DNA of 15,942 nucleotides, taken from Acidobacteriota bacterium. GTDB taxonomy: Bacteria > Acidobacteriota > Terriglobia > Bryobacterales > JACQDG01. Below the pieces are notes generated by a model. It had not been told where the DNA came from and made no database searches. It was given only the letters and a program-made list of their open reading frames with translations. Below are positions 1 through 6,761 of the stretch, piece after piece; position 1 is the stretch's first letter; every line of letters starts with the position of its first letter. The stretch is taken from NCBI GenBank assembly GCA_016201195.1, contig JACQDI010000640.1, forward strand, positions 1 to 15,942. Direction: 5' to 3'. A program made the position numbers and the translations under genes.

Positions 1-4
1 CCGC

Positions 5-478
5 TCATTCGAGCCGCAGAACGCTATCCACATCGTGGACCACCAGGACGGCGATCTTCCAGATGCTGTCGGTCTTGTGCAGCAGGTACGTAACGCCTGC
101 CCGGTCAAGTTCCTGTCCGTCCGTCTTATAGCGAACGGCAATGCCGCCAGCCAACATGGTGGTGGCGCCCAGCCGCTTGACGTGCAGGCTGGTCAACTCA
201 GTGCGGGCGAATCCTCTTGCCTGGAGTGCTTCCATAAAACCCGCGAACACAGCCGTGATGGCCGCGTGGGTGGGCGTCGCGATGACTCCCCCCACGGGGA
301 CGATCAGCACAGACGGCTCATGAAAGTAGGGTGGGATCGCCTGAACATCGAGTGTACTGACAGCGCTGTAGTAGTCGGTGAGTACCCGCGTCACGGCTGC
401 TTTATCATCCTCTCCAGCAGCGAAGCACGCATTGGTAACCACCCCGTTCATGGCACTCTTGCGGAGGACGCTCGACAC
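5..478 (-). CDS. SnoaL/NTF2-like (DUF4440-type) protein
   Basis: Small alpha+beta protein of up to 157 residues with the pattern of the NTF2/SnoaL superfamily. An early helix of the type AAVTRVLTDYYSAVSTLD is followed by a segment with PYFHEPSVLIVP, then alternating beta strands ending in WKIAVLVVHDV. Members are ligand-binding or enzymatic cone-shaped proteins of very varied function, so no substrate can be assigned. The longest frame starts at a GTG (476-478) that abuts an AAGGG and has no properly spaced ribosome binding site. An ATG at 449-451 gives 148 residues and is a reasonable alternative with only a weak AAGAG upstream. It is the last gene of the minus-strand arsenic run, directly after the 32-residue peptide gene, so co-transcription is likely. 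An arsenic-related role is only suggested by position. Confidence 0.65.
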   Translation of the reverse strand: MSSVLRKSAMNGVVTNACFAAGEDDKAAVTRVLTDYYSAVSTLDVQAIPPYFHEPSVLIVPVGGVIATPTHAAITAVFAGFMEALQARGFARTELTSLHVKRLGATTMLAGGIAVRYKTDGQELDRAGVTYLLHKTDSIWKIAVLVVHDVDSVLRLE

Positions 479-481
479 CCC

Positions 482-580
482 TTAATGCCGGAACCAGCAG
501 AGTGGACAAGTGCCAGTGCAGTACATGCCGACTGCGCCCAGAGTCGCCAGCACTGCTGCGATGAACAGTGTCTTCAGCAT
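482..580 (-). CDS. 32-residue membrane-type Cys peptide at the end of the ars operon
   Basis: Short open frame starting with ATG at 578-580 and ending with TAA at 482-484. The message upstream of the ATG reads CCGGAGGGGATTCGAA, a strong Shine-Dalgarno at good distance, which is the main reason to believe it is translated. The peptide begins MLKTLFIAAVLATLGAVG, a lysine followed by one hydrophobic helix, and then has a short tail with CTGTCPLCW. The tail carries three cysteines, two of them in a CPLC pair. It could be a single-pass membrane peptide with a periplasmic thiol tail, or a lipoprotein-like or secreted peptide. It lies 47 bp after arsC and before the SnoaL-like gene on the same strand. 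I do not recognise a named family; a thiolate site for As(III) or another soft metal is an inference. Confidence 0.55.
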   Translation of the reverse strand: MLKTLFIAAVLATLGAVGMYCTGTCPLCWFRH

Positions 581-627
581 TTCGAATCCCCTCCGGCCAC
601 TTATGCTAGATCCATCCGCCTTCGATG

Positions 628-1068
628 TCAACCGTGCTCAGTAATAGTATCTAAGACGAATCGTCGCATCTGGTCGGTGATCTCATCTCGCACACGGCGG
701 AACACGGCGAGGCGCTCCTCGCGTGAGCCCTCGGCGGCGGCCGGATCGTCAAAGCTCCAGTGCAGCATCCGCCCGGCGCCCGGAAACAACGGGCAGGCTT
801 CCCTGGCCGGGTCGCACACGGTGATGACATAGTCGAACCGCTGGCCGGCAAACTCGTCCGCCTTCTTTGACCGGTGCCTGGAAATATCGATACCCAGCTC
901 GCGCATGACCTCGATCGCCAACGGGTGGAGGCCGGTGGGATGCGTGCCGGCGCTCGCCGCGTCGAAGTGGTCGCCCGCCAGATGGCGCAGCAACGCTTCG
1001 GCCATCTGGCTGCGGGCGGAGTTCCCCACACAGAGAAACAGGGCTTTCTGTCTGGTCGTTGCGGTCAC
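628..1068 (-). CDS. arsC: Arsenate reductase, thioredoxin-coupled (LMW-phosphatase fold)
   Basis: Reduces As(V) to As(III) in the cytoplasm so that the ACR3 pump can expel it. The 146-residue protein has the low-molecular-weight tyrosine phosphatase loop CVGNSARS at residues 13-20 (nucleophile Cys13, Arg19). It also has two further cysteines, Cys85 in VITVCDPARE and Cys92 in ACPLFPG. In the Staphylococcus aureus type enzyme three such cysteines relay the disulfide to thioredoxin, so this is the thioredoxin-linked class rather than the glutaredoxin-linked E. coli class. The DP at 86-87 fits the phosphatase general-acid region. Translation starts at GTG 1066-1068, which overlaps the acr3 stop as GTGA. 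This 4-bp overlap implies translational coupling with the pump. Confidence 0.95.
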   Translation of the reverse strand: MTATTRQKALFLCVGNSARSQMAEALLRHLAGDHFDAASAGTHPTGLHPLAIEVMRELGIDISRHRSKKADEFAGQRFDYVITVCDPAREACPLFPGAGRMLHWSFDDPAAAEGSREERLAVFRRVRDEITDQMRRFVLDTITEHG

Positions 1069-2168
1069 TTCGCCCCTTCAAACGCAAACCAGCCGCGGGT
1101 CCGGTTGCAGGCCGCACAGACCGAGAGCATCACTGGAACCTCGACCAGCACCCCGACCACGGTGGCCAAGGCGGCGCCGGAGCCCGGGCCGAACAGCGCG
1201 ATGGCCGTCGCCACCGCCAGCTCGAAAAAGTTGCTGGCGCCGATCAACGCGCCGGGAGCCGCCACCGCGTGCGAGACCCGGAACAGCCGCATCAGCCCGT
1301 AAGCCAGGGAGGAGTTCAGGTAGACCTGCACCAGAATCGGCGCCGCAATCAGGACCACGTGGAAAAACTTCCCGGTGATGTTGTCGGCCTGAAAGGCGAA
1401 AATGAGGACCAGGGTGGCCAGCAGAGCCACGATCGTGATCGGCGCGAAGCGTGGGAGAAGCGTTTCTTCGAACCATACTTTCCCGTTCCGGCGAATCAGC
1501 CAGGCTCGCAAGATCATCCCGGCCGCCAGCGGGATGACGATAAAGCTGATCACCGAATAGAGCAGCACGGCGAAAGGAACCGACAGCGAGGAAGCGCCTC
1601 TAACCAGGAAGCGGACAATGGGGGCGAACAGAAAGAGCATGATCAGATCGTTTACCGACACCTGGACCAGGGTGTAGGCCGGATCGCCGTCGGTGAGATA
1701 GCTCCACACAAACACCATGGCCGTGCAGGGAGCGGCGGCCAGAATAATTGTGCCGGCGATGTACTGATCCGCCTCCGCCGGCGCAATCCATCCCGCGAAG
1801 ACGTGCCGGAAAAAAAGCCAGGCGATCAACGCCATCGAGAATGGCTTCACCAGCCAGTTCACGAACAGCGTGACGAGCAGCCCGCGGGGGCGCTTGCCGA
1901 TGTCGCGGATGGAGCTAAAATCCACCTTCATCATCATCGGCGTAATCATCAGCCAGATCAGGACGGCGATGGGCACGTTGACCTGGCTGCCTTGGCCCAG
2001 TTCCAGCGTGCGAAGGGCATACACCGCGCTCGGGACCCACTTGCCGAGGCCCAGGCCGGCGAGCATGCACAATCCTACCCACAGCGTAAGATAGCGCTCA
2101 AACAGGTTCAGCCGTTTCACCTCGGCCGAGGCCACCGGCAGTCCAGCTTCTTCAGTCAAGTTCACCAT
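1065..2168 (-). CDS. acr3: ACR3-family arsenite efflux permease
   Basis: Inner-membrane carrier of the BART superfamily that exports arsenite. The protein is about 367 residues with ten hydrophobic segments. Visible ACR3 signatures are the conserved cysteine in AAPCTAMVFVWS, with DGDPAYTLVQVSVNDL following, and the late GASNFFELAVATAIALFG and VGVLVEVPVML segments, where a glutamate and the cysteine are functionally important in studied members. I chose ATG 2166-2168 because the message reads AAGGGGGAC just before it. An in-frame TTG at 2187-2189 would add seven residues but has no better ribosome binding site. It follows the small Cys protein after 96 bp and is coupled to arsC downstream by a 4-bp overlap, as in many ars operons. 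Confidence 0.95.
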   Translation of the reverse strand: MVNLTEEAGLPVASAEVKRLNLFERYLTLWVGLCMLAGLGLGKWVPSAVYALRTLELGQGSQVNVPIAVLIWLMITPMMMKVDFSSIRDIGKRPRGLLVTLFVNWLVKPFSMALIAWLFFRHVFAGWIAPAEADQYIAGTIILAAAPCTAMVFVWSYLTDGDPAYTLVQVSVNDLIMLFLFAPIVRFLVRGASSLSVPFAVLLYSVISFIVIPLAAGMILRAWLIRRNGKVWFEETLLPRFAPITIVALLATLVLIFAFQADNITGKFFHVVLIAAPILVQVYLNSSLAYGLMRLFRVSHAVAAPGALIGASNFFELAVATAIALFGPGSGAALATVVGVLVEVPVMLSVCAACNRTRGWFAFEGAK

Positions 2169-2264
2169 GTCCCCCTTGCGAGACTGCAAGCCTCCTTTTC
2201 CGGATCGGATGGCGGGATTCCGAGATCGTGCCCCGAGCTCCGACCGGATGCGGCCCGCGCCAGC

Positions 2265-2534
2265 TCACCCTTGGAGCGCCATTTCCATGAGGAGGGCTCC
2301 CAAAGAGAGCCGATAGCAAGCATCAAAATTCGGGCAGGCAACACATTGCTGCCATGCCTCGGCGTCCAGGACGGCGGCGCGCCGGGGGGCGACGACACCG
2401 GGAACGTCCAGCCGGAATCCGAACACTTTTCCCAAGACCGTTCTGTTGTGCGGGGGCCCGGCAACCGAGGGGAACATTTTTCCGTAACAATCCGGATTGA
2501 TGAACTGTGCTGTAGGCTCATTTCGCACTCCCAT
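2265..2534 (-). CDS. Small Cys-cluster protein inside the ars operon
   Basis: Frame of 87-89 residues between arsR and acr3, starting 5 to 11 bp after the arsR stop. ATG 2532-2534 is the nominal start. GTG 2526-2528 is as likely, because AGAAAGG sits 6 nt before it but directly touches the ATG. The N-terminal half has NPDCYGKMFPSV. The C-terminal half has WQQCVACPNFDACYRLSLG, a C-x2-C-x5-C cluster followed by an amphipathic helix of the type GALLMEMAL. Four cysteines in under 90 residues suggest a metal or metalloid thiolate site or a small Fe-S protein. I recall similar CxxCPxFDxCY proteins as uncharacterised but cannot name the family. Placement suggests a role in arsenic handling, perhaps as a chaperone or sensor; that is inference. 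Confidence 0.7.
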   Translation of the reverse strand: MGVRNEPTAQFINPDCYGKMFPSVAGPPHNRTVLGKVFGFRLDVPGVVAPRRAAVLDAEAWQQCVACPNFDACYRLSLGALLMEMALQG

Positions 2535-2539
2535 CCTTT

Positions 2540-2962
2540 CTACCGGGCCACCGCCCGGCTCCTCGGCCGCGTGGCTCCGGCCGCCACCGGCGACACCTTG
2601 GGGAAGACGCGGATCTGCTGCATCGTGCACGCGCCGGCCTTCACGGCCCGCTGTAAGCGGGCGAGATCCTCGCTGAACGCCGGATCGGCCCGGAACGCCT
2701 CTCGCAGAAGATCGAAGAGCTTCTTCCGTATCCCGTCGCTGGCCTCCGCCAGGCGGTAGAAAACGCGGAATCCCTCACGGCGGTCGGCGACGAGGCTCAC
2801 GTGTTTCAGGTACGTCAGGTGCCGCGAAATATTGGGCTGTGACGCCTCCAGGACATACTGTAGGTCGCAACCGCACAACTCGCCGTACAGAAGCAGGTTG
2901 AGGATACGGAGGCGGCTGCGGTCGGCCAGGCCCTTGAAGTAGCCTTCCAGGTCTTCTATCAC
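2540..2962 (-). CDS. arsR: ArsR/SmtB-family arsenic-responsive repressor
   Basis: Winged-helix repressor that leaves DNA when As(III) binds. Residues 10-75 form the HTH: KGLADRSRLRILNLL, then ELCGCDLQ, then the recognition helix SQPNISRHLTYLKHVSLV and the wing RREGFRVFYRL. Cys30 and Cys32 in ELCGCDL match the ELCVCDL arsenite-binding motif of the classical ArsR alpha-3 helix. A third cysteine, Cys112 in the C-terminal extension, could complete a three-thiolate site. At 140 residues it is longer than the roughly 117-residue plasmid R773 protein because of that tail. The start is GTG 2960-2962; no ATG or ribosome binding site precedes it and the promoter lies immediately upstream. It is the first gene of the ars operon and probably represses itself. 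Confidence 0.93.
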   Translation of the reverse strand: MIEDLEGYFKGLADRSRLRILNLLLYGELCGCDLQYVLEASQPNISRHLTYLKHVSLVADRREGFRVFYRLAEASDGIRKKLFDLLREAFRADPAFSEDLARLQRAVKAGACTMQQIRVFPKVSPVAAGATRPRSRAVAR

Positions 2963-2970
2963 TCTATGAT
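2958..2970. promoter_or_regulatory. Candidate ArsR operator (short inverted repeat)
   Basis: ATCA-CTCTA-TGAT is a short inverted repeat that overlaps the arsR start codon and the downstream edge of the -10 box. A repressor bound there would block polymerase. It is short enough to arise by chance, so the operator role is tentative. Confidence 0.35.
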
Positions 2971-2997
2971 TATATACGCATTCTCGGTTGAACGCAA
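2969..2997 (-). promoter_or_regulatory. arsR promoter, predicted leaderless transcript
   Basis: On the minus strand there is a TTGCGT -35 element (2992-2997), a 17-bp spacer, and a perfect TATAAT -10 element (2969-2974). Initiation about 7 bp downstream of the -10 falls on or next to the arsR GTG (2960-2962), and no Shine-Dalgarno can fit. The elements and spacing are seen directly; the start point and leaderless translation are inferred. Confidence 0.7.
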
Positions 2998-3059
2998 CCT
3001 ATTTGGATTGGAAAGGGGCCAGCGTGAAGGATAGAGCCCGGCGGTGAGGTTTCCCCCAG

Positions 3060-3644
3060 CTACTCGCCGCCGACGAACCGGTAGAGCAGCATGGCCAGCA
3101 CCGCGCCGCCGATGGGACCCACCACATAGGCGATCGAAAGCGAGCCGATGCCGAGAGCGACGGCGGGATTGAGGACACCGTTCGAGCCGGCGGCAGCCAA
3201 CGTAATACCCAGCAACAGCGAGCCGCCGATCGTCAGGCCGGAGGCGGCAGCCGGCGCTTTGCCATAGACCACCGAGGCGACGCCGAAGGCCAGCCAGAAG
3301 GCTCCCAGCGCCTCGGCCCCGAAAGTGGCGCCGCTGTCGACCACGGTGAGCGCCGCCGGGGCGACGAAGGCGCGCCCCACCGCCATCGCCAGGGCAGCGC
3401 CGGCGAACTGGGCGACCAGGTAGGCCACCGCGTCTTTGACGCTGATCTTGCGGATCGCCAGCAGGCCGATGGTGATCGCCGGGTTGATATGGGTTCCGGA
3501 GATCGCGCCCATGGTGTAGACGCAGATACCGAGGGTGAGGCCGGCGACCACCGGGGTCGGAACCGGGAACTTGCCCGCAAGGGAGAGGCCCACGGCCAGG
3601 GCGAGGGCGAAGGTGCCTAGGAACTCTGCTAAGTATTTTTTCAT
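3060..3644 (-). CDS. Aquaporin/MIP-family channel next to the ars operon
   Basis: Membrane channel of 194 residues, short for the family (usually about 230-280). It keeps both half-helix NPA motifs: HINPAIT with NPA at 54-56, and VLNPAVALG with NPA at 159-161. Six hydrophobic helices are visible in two related halves. The second motif reads NPAV instead of the usual NPAR, so the arginine that normally forms the selectivity filter is absent. ATG 3642-3644 is preceded by AAGG at 5-6 nt. The gene ends 97 bp before arsR on the same strand. Aquaglyceroporins in ars operons (AqpS of Sinorhizobium meliloti) pass As(OH)3 out of the cell, and this gene is a candidate for the same role. A general solute channel is the alternative. 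Confidence 0.88.
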   Translation of the reverse strand: MKKYLAEFLGTFALALAVGLSLAGKFPVPTPVVAGLTLGICVYTMGAISGTHINPAITIGLLAIRKISVKDAVAYLVAQFAGAALAMAVGRAFVAPAALTVVDSGATFGAEALGAFWLAFGVASVVYGKAPAAASGLTIGGSLLLGITLAAAGSNGVLNPAVALGIGSLSIAYVVGPIGGAVLAMLLYRFVGGE

Positions 3645-3673
3645 AACAACCTTATACCTCACTTCAGAGGCGA

Positions 3674-3717
3674 AAAGACAAGGCAAAAGGCAAACTGCAA
3701 AAGGCAAAAGGCAAAAA
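3674..3717. repeat. CAAAAGG heptamer microrepeat between nrfD-like and aquaporin genes
   Basis: The 89-bp gap between the NrfD-like stop (3734) and the aquaporin start (3644) contains the heptamer CAAAAGG at 3684, 3698 and 3705, plus degenerate copies on either side. Read on the coding (minus) strand it is a pyrimidine-rich GCCTTTT tract. No promoter or terminator is evident within it. Confidence 0.7.
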
Positions 3718-3733
3718 TTAAGGAAGGGGGCAC

Positions 3734-4960
3734 TTATCCGTCGGCCACTCGCGCTTCTCGATCGGGCCAGGGCGGCAGAAGCACGACGAGCAGGTACAGG
3801 ATCAGAAATGGCAACAGCAGGAGCAGCGCGGACATGAAGAAGCCCTCGATCCCCAGCAACTCCATCTTGTAGACGGTCAGGCCGCGCAGGCTTTTGGAGA
3901 ACAGTTGACCTCCGATGACCACGTTCCAGCGAGTGCTGAAGATGCCGATCTGGATGAGCACGGCGGCGCTGAAGTAGACCAGGCGGCGAAGCTCGGCGGG
4001 CGCCGCCAGCAACCCCCGGCTGCGGAAGGCGGGGCTGACCAGGAACAGCGAGAGCATCGGCAGCACCGTCCCCACCAGCACCTGGAGCACCACCAGGCTC
4101 AGGAACAGCCGGCTGGAGATCATCTGAGAAAGGATCTTGATCGATTCTTCGGCCTCGTACAGGCGGTGAATGAAATCCAGCATCTCCAGCGAGAAGTCCA
4201 CAATCAGGGCGTAGAGCAGAAACGAGGCGAGCTTGTCGGCGCAGGCCATGTCCACGTCTTTGCCGCGCACCAGGCTGCTGAACAGGAACAGAAGAAGGAT
4301 CAAAGCAATGCCGGAGACAATGGCCGAAAACAGGAAGACGATGGGGATCAGCACGCTCGACCACCACGGGTTGGCCTTGACCGAGCCGAAAATGAAACCG
4401 ACATAGCCGTGCAGTAGAAAAGCGGAGGGAATCCCGATCAGGGTGATGAGCTTCCCCGCGCCACGATCAAAACTGAGCGACCGTTCCGAAAGATCGGTAG
4501 CGCCCAGCGTGAGCGCGCGATGCAGGAAACGGCGCAATCCTGTCTCGCCGGCAGCCCACTGGATCAGATCCTTGCGATAATCAAACCAGATTTCGAGCAG
4601 CAGCACCACCATCAGGTACCAGGCATAGATGAAGCCGAACATGGCCATGGCCGAGTTCAGGTTGGGGGTGAGAAAAATCTCGAAAGCGCGCCCGGGGTGG
4701 CCCAGGTGGGCGAGCAGCGGCAGCGGGGCGACGATCAGGAAGGCCAGGGCGGTGAGCAGGGAGAGCCGGTAAGTGGGTTGCACCTCACGCACATTAAAAA
4801 CACGTTCCAGAGAGGCGAGAATGAAAGCCCCGGCCACCAAGCCGGTGACGTAAGGGTAGACCACCACCAGCAGCCCCCACTGCAGCTCGATTTCGTTCGG
4901 ATAGATATAGCCCTTCACCTGTTGCAACACGTCCATGAGCGGCTGAAGCTGAGGATCCAC
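3734..4960 (-). CDS. NrfD/PsrC-like integral membrane quinol-interacting subunit
   Basis: Polytopic membrane subunit of about 408 residues with roughly nine hydrophobic segments, for example LLVVVYPYVTGLVAGAFILA near the N terminus and FFMSALLLLLPFLILYLL at the end. In NrfD, PsrC, HybB and ACIII-type complexes this subunit binds quinol or quinone and passes electrons to or from the partner Fe-S protein. Here the partner gene ends 2 bp upstream. The start chosen is GTG 4958-4960, preceded by GGAGAGGTGAG in the message. ATG 4934-4936 would shorten the protein by eight residues. The open frame extends far further upstream, but that part overlaps the Fe-S gene and is spurious. No heme-binding or molybdopterin motif is present. 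Confidence 0.9.
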   Translation of the reverse strand: MDPQLQPLMDVLQQVKGYIYPNEIELQWGLLVVVYPYVTGLVAGAFILASLERVFNVREVQPTYRLSLLTALAFLIVAPLPLLAHLGHPGRAFEIFLTPNLNSAMAMFGFIYAWYLMVVLLLEIWFDYRKDLIQWAAGETGLRRFLHRALTLGATDLSERSLSFDRGAGKLITLIGIPSAFLLHGYVGFIFGSVKANPWWSSVLIPIVFLFSAIVSGIALILLLFLFSSLVRGKDVDMACADKLASFLLYALIVDFSLEMLDFIHRLYEAEESIKILSQMISSRLFLSLVVLQVLVGTVLPMLSLFLVSPAFRSRGLLAAPAELRRLVYFSAAVLIQIGIFSTRWNVVIGGQLFSKSLRGLTVYKMELLGIEGFFMSALLLLLPFLILYLLVVLLPPWPDREARVADG

Positions 4961-4962
4961 GG

Positions 4963-5787
4963 CTATCTCACCTCTCCGTCCAGATTGGCGTAATAGACTC
5001 TCGGCTCGGTGTTGAGATGGGGCTTCAAAACCTGAATTTCGTGCAGGCGCATGAACCGGGTAAGCGGGCTGCTGCGCGCCTTCAGCTCGCCGAAAATTCT
5101 GGCCTGGGTCGGGCAGACCTCGACGCACGCGGGGACCAGCCCTTTGATCAGGCGGTGATAACAGAACGTGCACTTCTCGGCGGTGTGCGTCACCGGATGC
5201 AGGAACCGCGCTCCGTACGGGCAGGCCTGAATGCAATATCTACAGCCGATACAGTACTCTTGATCCACTAGCACCACGCCGTCCTGCGTGGTGAAGGTGG
5301 CGCCCACCGGGCACACCTGGACGCAGGGGGGATTGGCGCACTGGTTGCACAGCTTGGGGACAAAGAAAGTGCGGACAATACCGGTTTCGTTCACCGGGGG
5401 AAAGCCGGCGATGCCGCCGTTGGGGCTGCTGACCACGGTTTCGCCGTTGGTCTGGACTACATATCGCTCGATCCAGGTGCGGAAGTAAAACGGTTCCCGG
5501 GGCACGTCGTTTTCCGCCTTGCAGGCCTCGGCGCAGCGCCCGCATCCGATGCAGCGGCTGGTATCGATGCCCATGGCGTAATTGTGCTCGGAAGCTTTGT
5601 ATGCCGGTGGCTTGGAGGCATCGCCCTCCGCCTTTTTTTCCGCTTCCGGCTCTCCGGCCCGGAGCAAGGCGAGCAGCGTCAGCGGCACTGGCAACGACTT
5701 GCGGAGAAAATCCCGGCGGTCCAATCCGCCGGCTTCCGGCTCGCCCGCGGATTCCATGGATGACGGATGTGGCTTCTGGTCGCTCAT
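4963..5787 (-). CDS. Periplasmic-type 4x[4Fe-4S] ferredoxin subunit (NrfC/DsrO/HybA-like)
   Basis: Electron-transfer protein of 274 residues that links the membrane NrfD-like subunit to the cytochrome. The N terminus has a twin-arginine export motif, LDRRDFLRKSLPVPLTLLALL (residues 22-42), so it is probably folded before export to the periplasmic face. Four cysteine clusters follow: CIGCGRCAEAC (79-89), CNQCANPPCVQVC (147-159), CIGCRYCIQAC (179-189), and CTFCY paired with ACVEVC (206-225). They give sixteen ligands for four cubanes. ATG 5785-5787 overlaps the cytochrome stop as ATGA, which implies coupling. An ATG 39 bp further upstream in frame lies inside the cytochrome gene and is unlikely. 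Confidence 0.92.
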   Translation of the reverse strand: MSDQKPHPSSMESAGEPEAGGLDRRDFLRKSLPVPLTLLALLRAGEPEAEKKAEGDASKPPAYKASEHNYAMGIDTSRCIGCGRCAEACKAENDVPREPFYFRTWIERYVVQTNGETVVSSPNGGIAGFPPVNETGIVRTFFVPKLCNQCANPPCVQVCPVGATFTTQDGVVLVDQEYCIGCRYCIQACPYGARFLHPVTHTAEKCTFCYHRLIKGLVPACVEVCPTQARIFGELKARSSPLTRFMRLHEIQVLKPHLNTEPRVYYANLDGEVR

Positions 5788-6512
5788 TTCAGTTCCGGGA
5801 AATGCGGGTAATGGCATTGCCAGCACACGTATCGCTCCCCGTGCGTGGCCAGGTCCACGCGGGGTATCTCTTTAGGACTGCTCGCATCGACCCCATGACA
5901 CTGGCCACAGAAGGCGCGGGAAGCCGGCTTGCTCGGGCGGCTCAACTGCGGCGTGATCTTGTGCTGCTTTTGGGTCTCGTGACAGCCTGTGCAGGGGAGC
6001 AGGGCGTGATGAGACACAGCCTTGGTCCGCGCGATCTCGCCATGGCAGGCGCTGCACTCCTCGGGCGTGTGAGGAGTCTCCGGCGCGTGCGGGTTGTGGC
6101 AGGTGATACAGGGCTTCAGAGGATTGTGCGACACGGGGTCGATCTGCGGAAAACCGGTGGGCCGCGAAGGATCGTAGCCGTGACAGAGCGGGCAATACCC
6201 GCGCTGCTTGGGGGCGGGAAGCCGAATCTCCGTGGGCGCCTCCACGTGCGCCGCCGCCGGTCCGTGGCACACCTCGCAGGCCACGTTGCGGTGGCGGCGG
6301 TCGTCGTGGAGCTTAACGATCTCCTCGTGGCACGAGGCGCAGGCCTGGTGCCCGGCATACTTGATCTTCCGGGCGGCGATGGCGTCCACCGCTGCGGCCC
6401 GGTAATGCCCGATTTTGCCGAAGCTCTTCGGAATCAGGAAGTGCCGCGCCAGCACCAAGGCCAGCAGGAGTACTCCAAAGACAATCGACAAGCGACTGAT
6501 CTGTTGCCGCAC
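5784..6512 (-). CDS. Membrane-anchored octaheme cytochrome c (cytochrome c3-type family)
   Basis: About 242 residues with an N-terminal hydrophobic anchor (LSIVFGVLLLALVLARHFL, residues 8-26) and eight CxxCH heme motifs: CASCH 58, CEVCH 79, CPLCH 107, CITCH 135, CSACH 153, CTGCH 174, CGQCH 202 and CWQCH 230. Many spare histidines fit bis-His ligation. It is the first gene of an octaheme, Fe-S, NrfD operon and would face the periplasm. I chose GTG 6510-6512 because the message has GGGGTGA 8 nt before it and the anchor begins just after. The frame stays open to a TTG at 6594-6596, which would add 28 residues. A comparable gene set is CbcSTU (Cbc4) of Geobacter; terminal partner unknown. Confidence 0.88.
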   Translation of the reverse strand: MRQQISRLSIVFGVLLLALVLARHFLIPKSFGKIGHYRAAAVDAIAARKIKYAGHQACASCHEEIVKLHDDRRHRNVACEVCHGPAAAHVEAPTEIRLPAPKQRGYCPLCHGYDPSRPTGFPQIDPVSHNPLKPCITCHNPHAPETPHTPEECSACHGEIARTKAVSHHALLPCTGCHETQKQHKITPQLSRPSKPASRAFCGQCHGVDASSPKEIPRVDLATHGERYVCWQCHYPHFPELK

Positions 6513-6619
6513 TGCTGCACTCACCCCGCGATGCGAGATTAACCTCGGTACAACCGCAATCAGAATAACCCAAACAGGGAACTCTGAAAAGACCAAACAT
6601 TTCCAGACTATTGCTACCT

Positions 6620-6662
6620 TATTTGTTGAGTTAGATGTTTGACCCTATTTGTCGACTTAAAT
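6620..6662. promoter_or_regulatory. Direct-repeat pair in the divergent cytochrome control region
   Basis: TATTTGTTGAGTTAGAT (6620-6636) and TATTTGTCGACTTAAAT (6646-6662) match at 14 of 17 positions and repeat every 26 bp, about two and a half helical turns. They lie between the divergently transcribed octaheme (start 6512) and pentaheme (start 6762) genes, in an AT-rich stretch. This suggests tandem sites for a shared regulator. A weak TATACT (-10-like) element follows at about 6692-6697 for the plus strand. Confidence 0.45.
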
Positions 6663-6761
6663 TTCGAGGATTGGCTTCGGGAGAGTAATGATATACTGGC
6701 TGCACATTTTCCGGAAAGAACTGCGGGCCGCCCGCTCCGGAGACTACAGGGGAATCGAAAG

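Noticed and set aside
1059..2759. A 566-codon open frame on the plus strand, opposite acr3 and arsR
   Set aside because: It is antisense to recognisable ars genes, its translation is low-complexity (rich in R, G, Q, H, D) and matches no family. It is a by-product of high GC.
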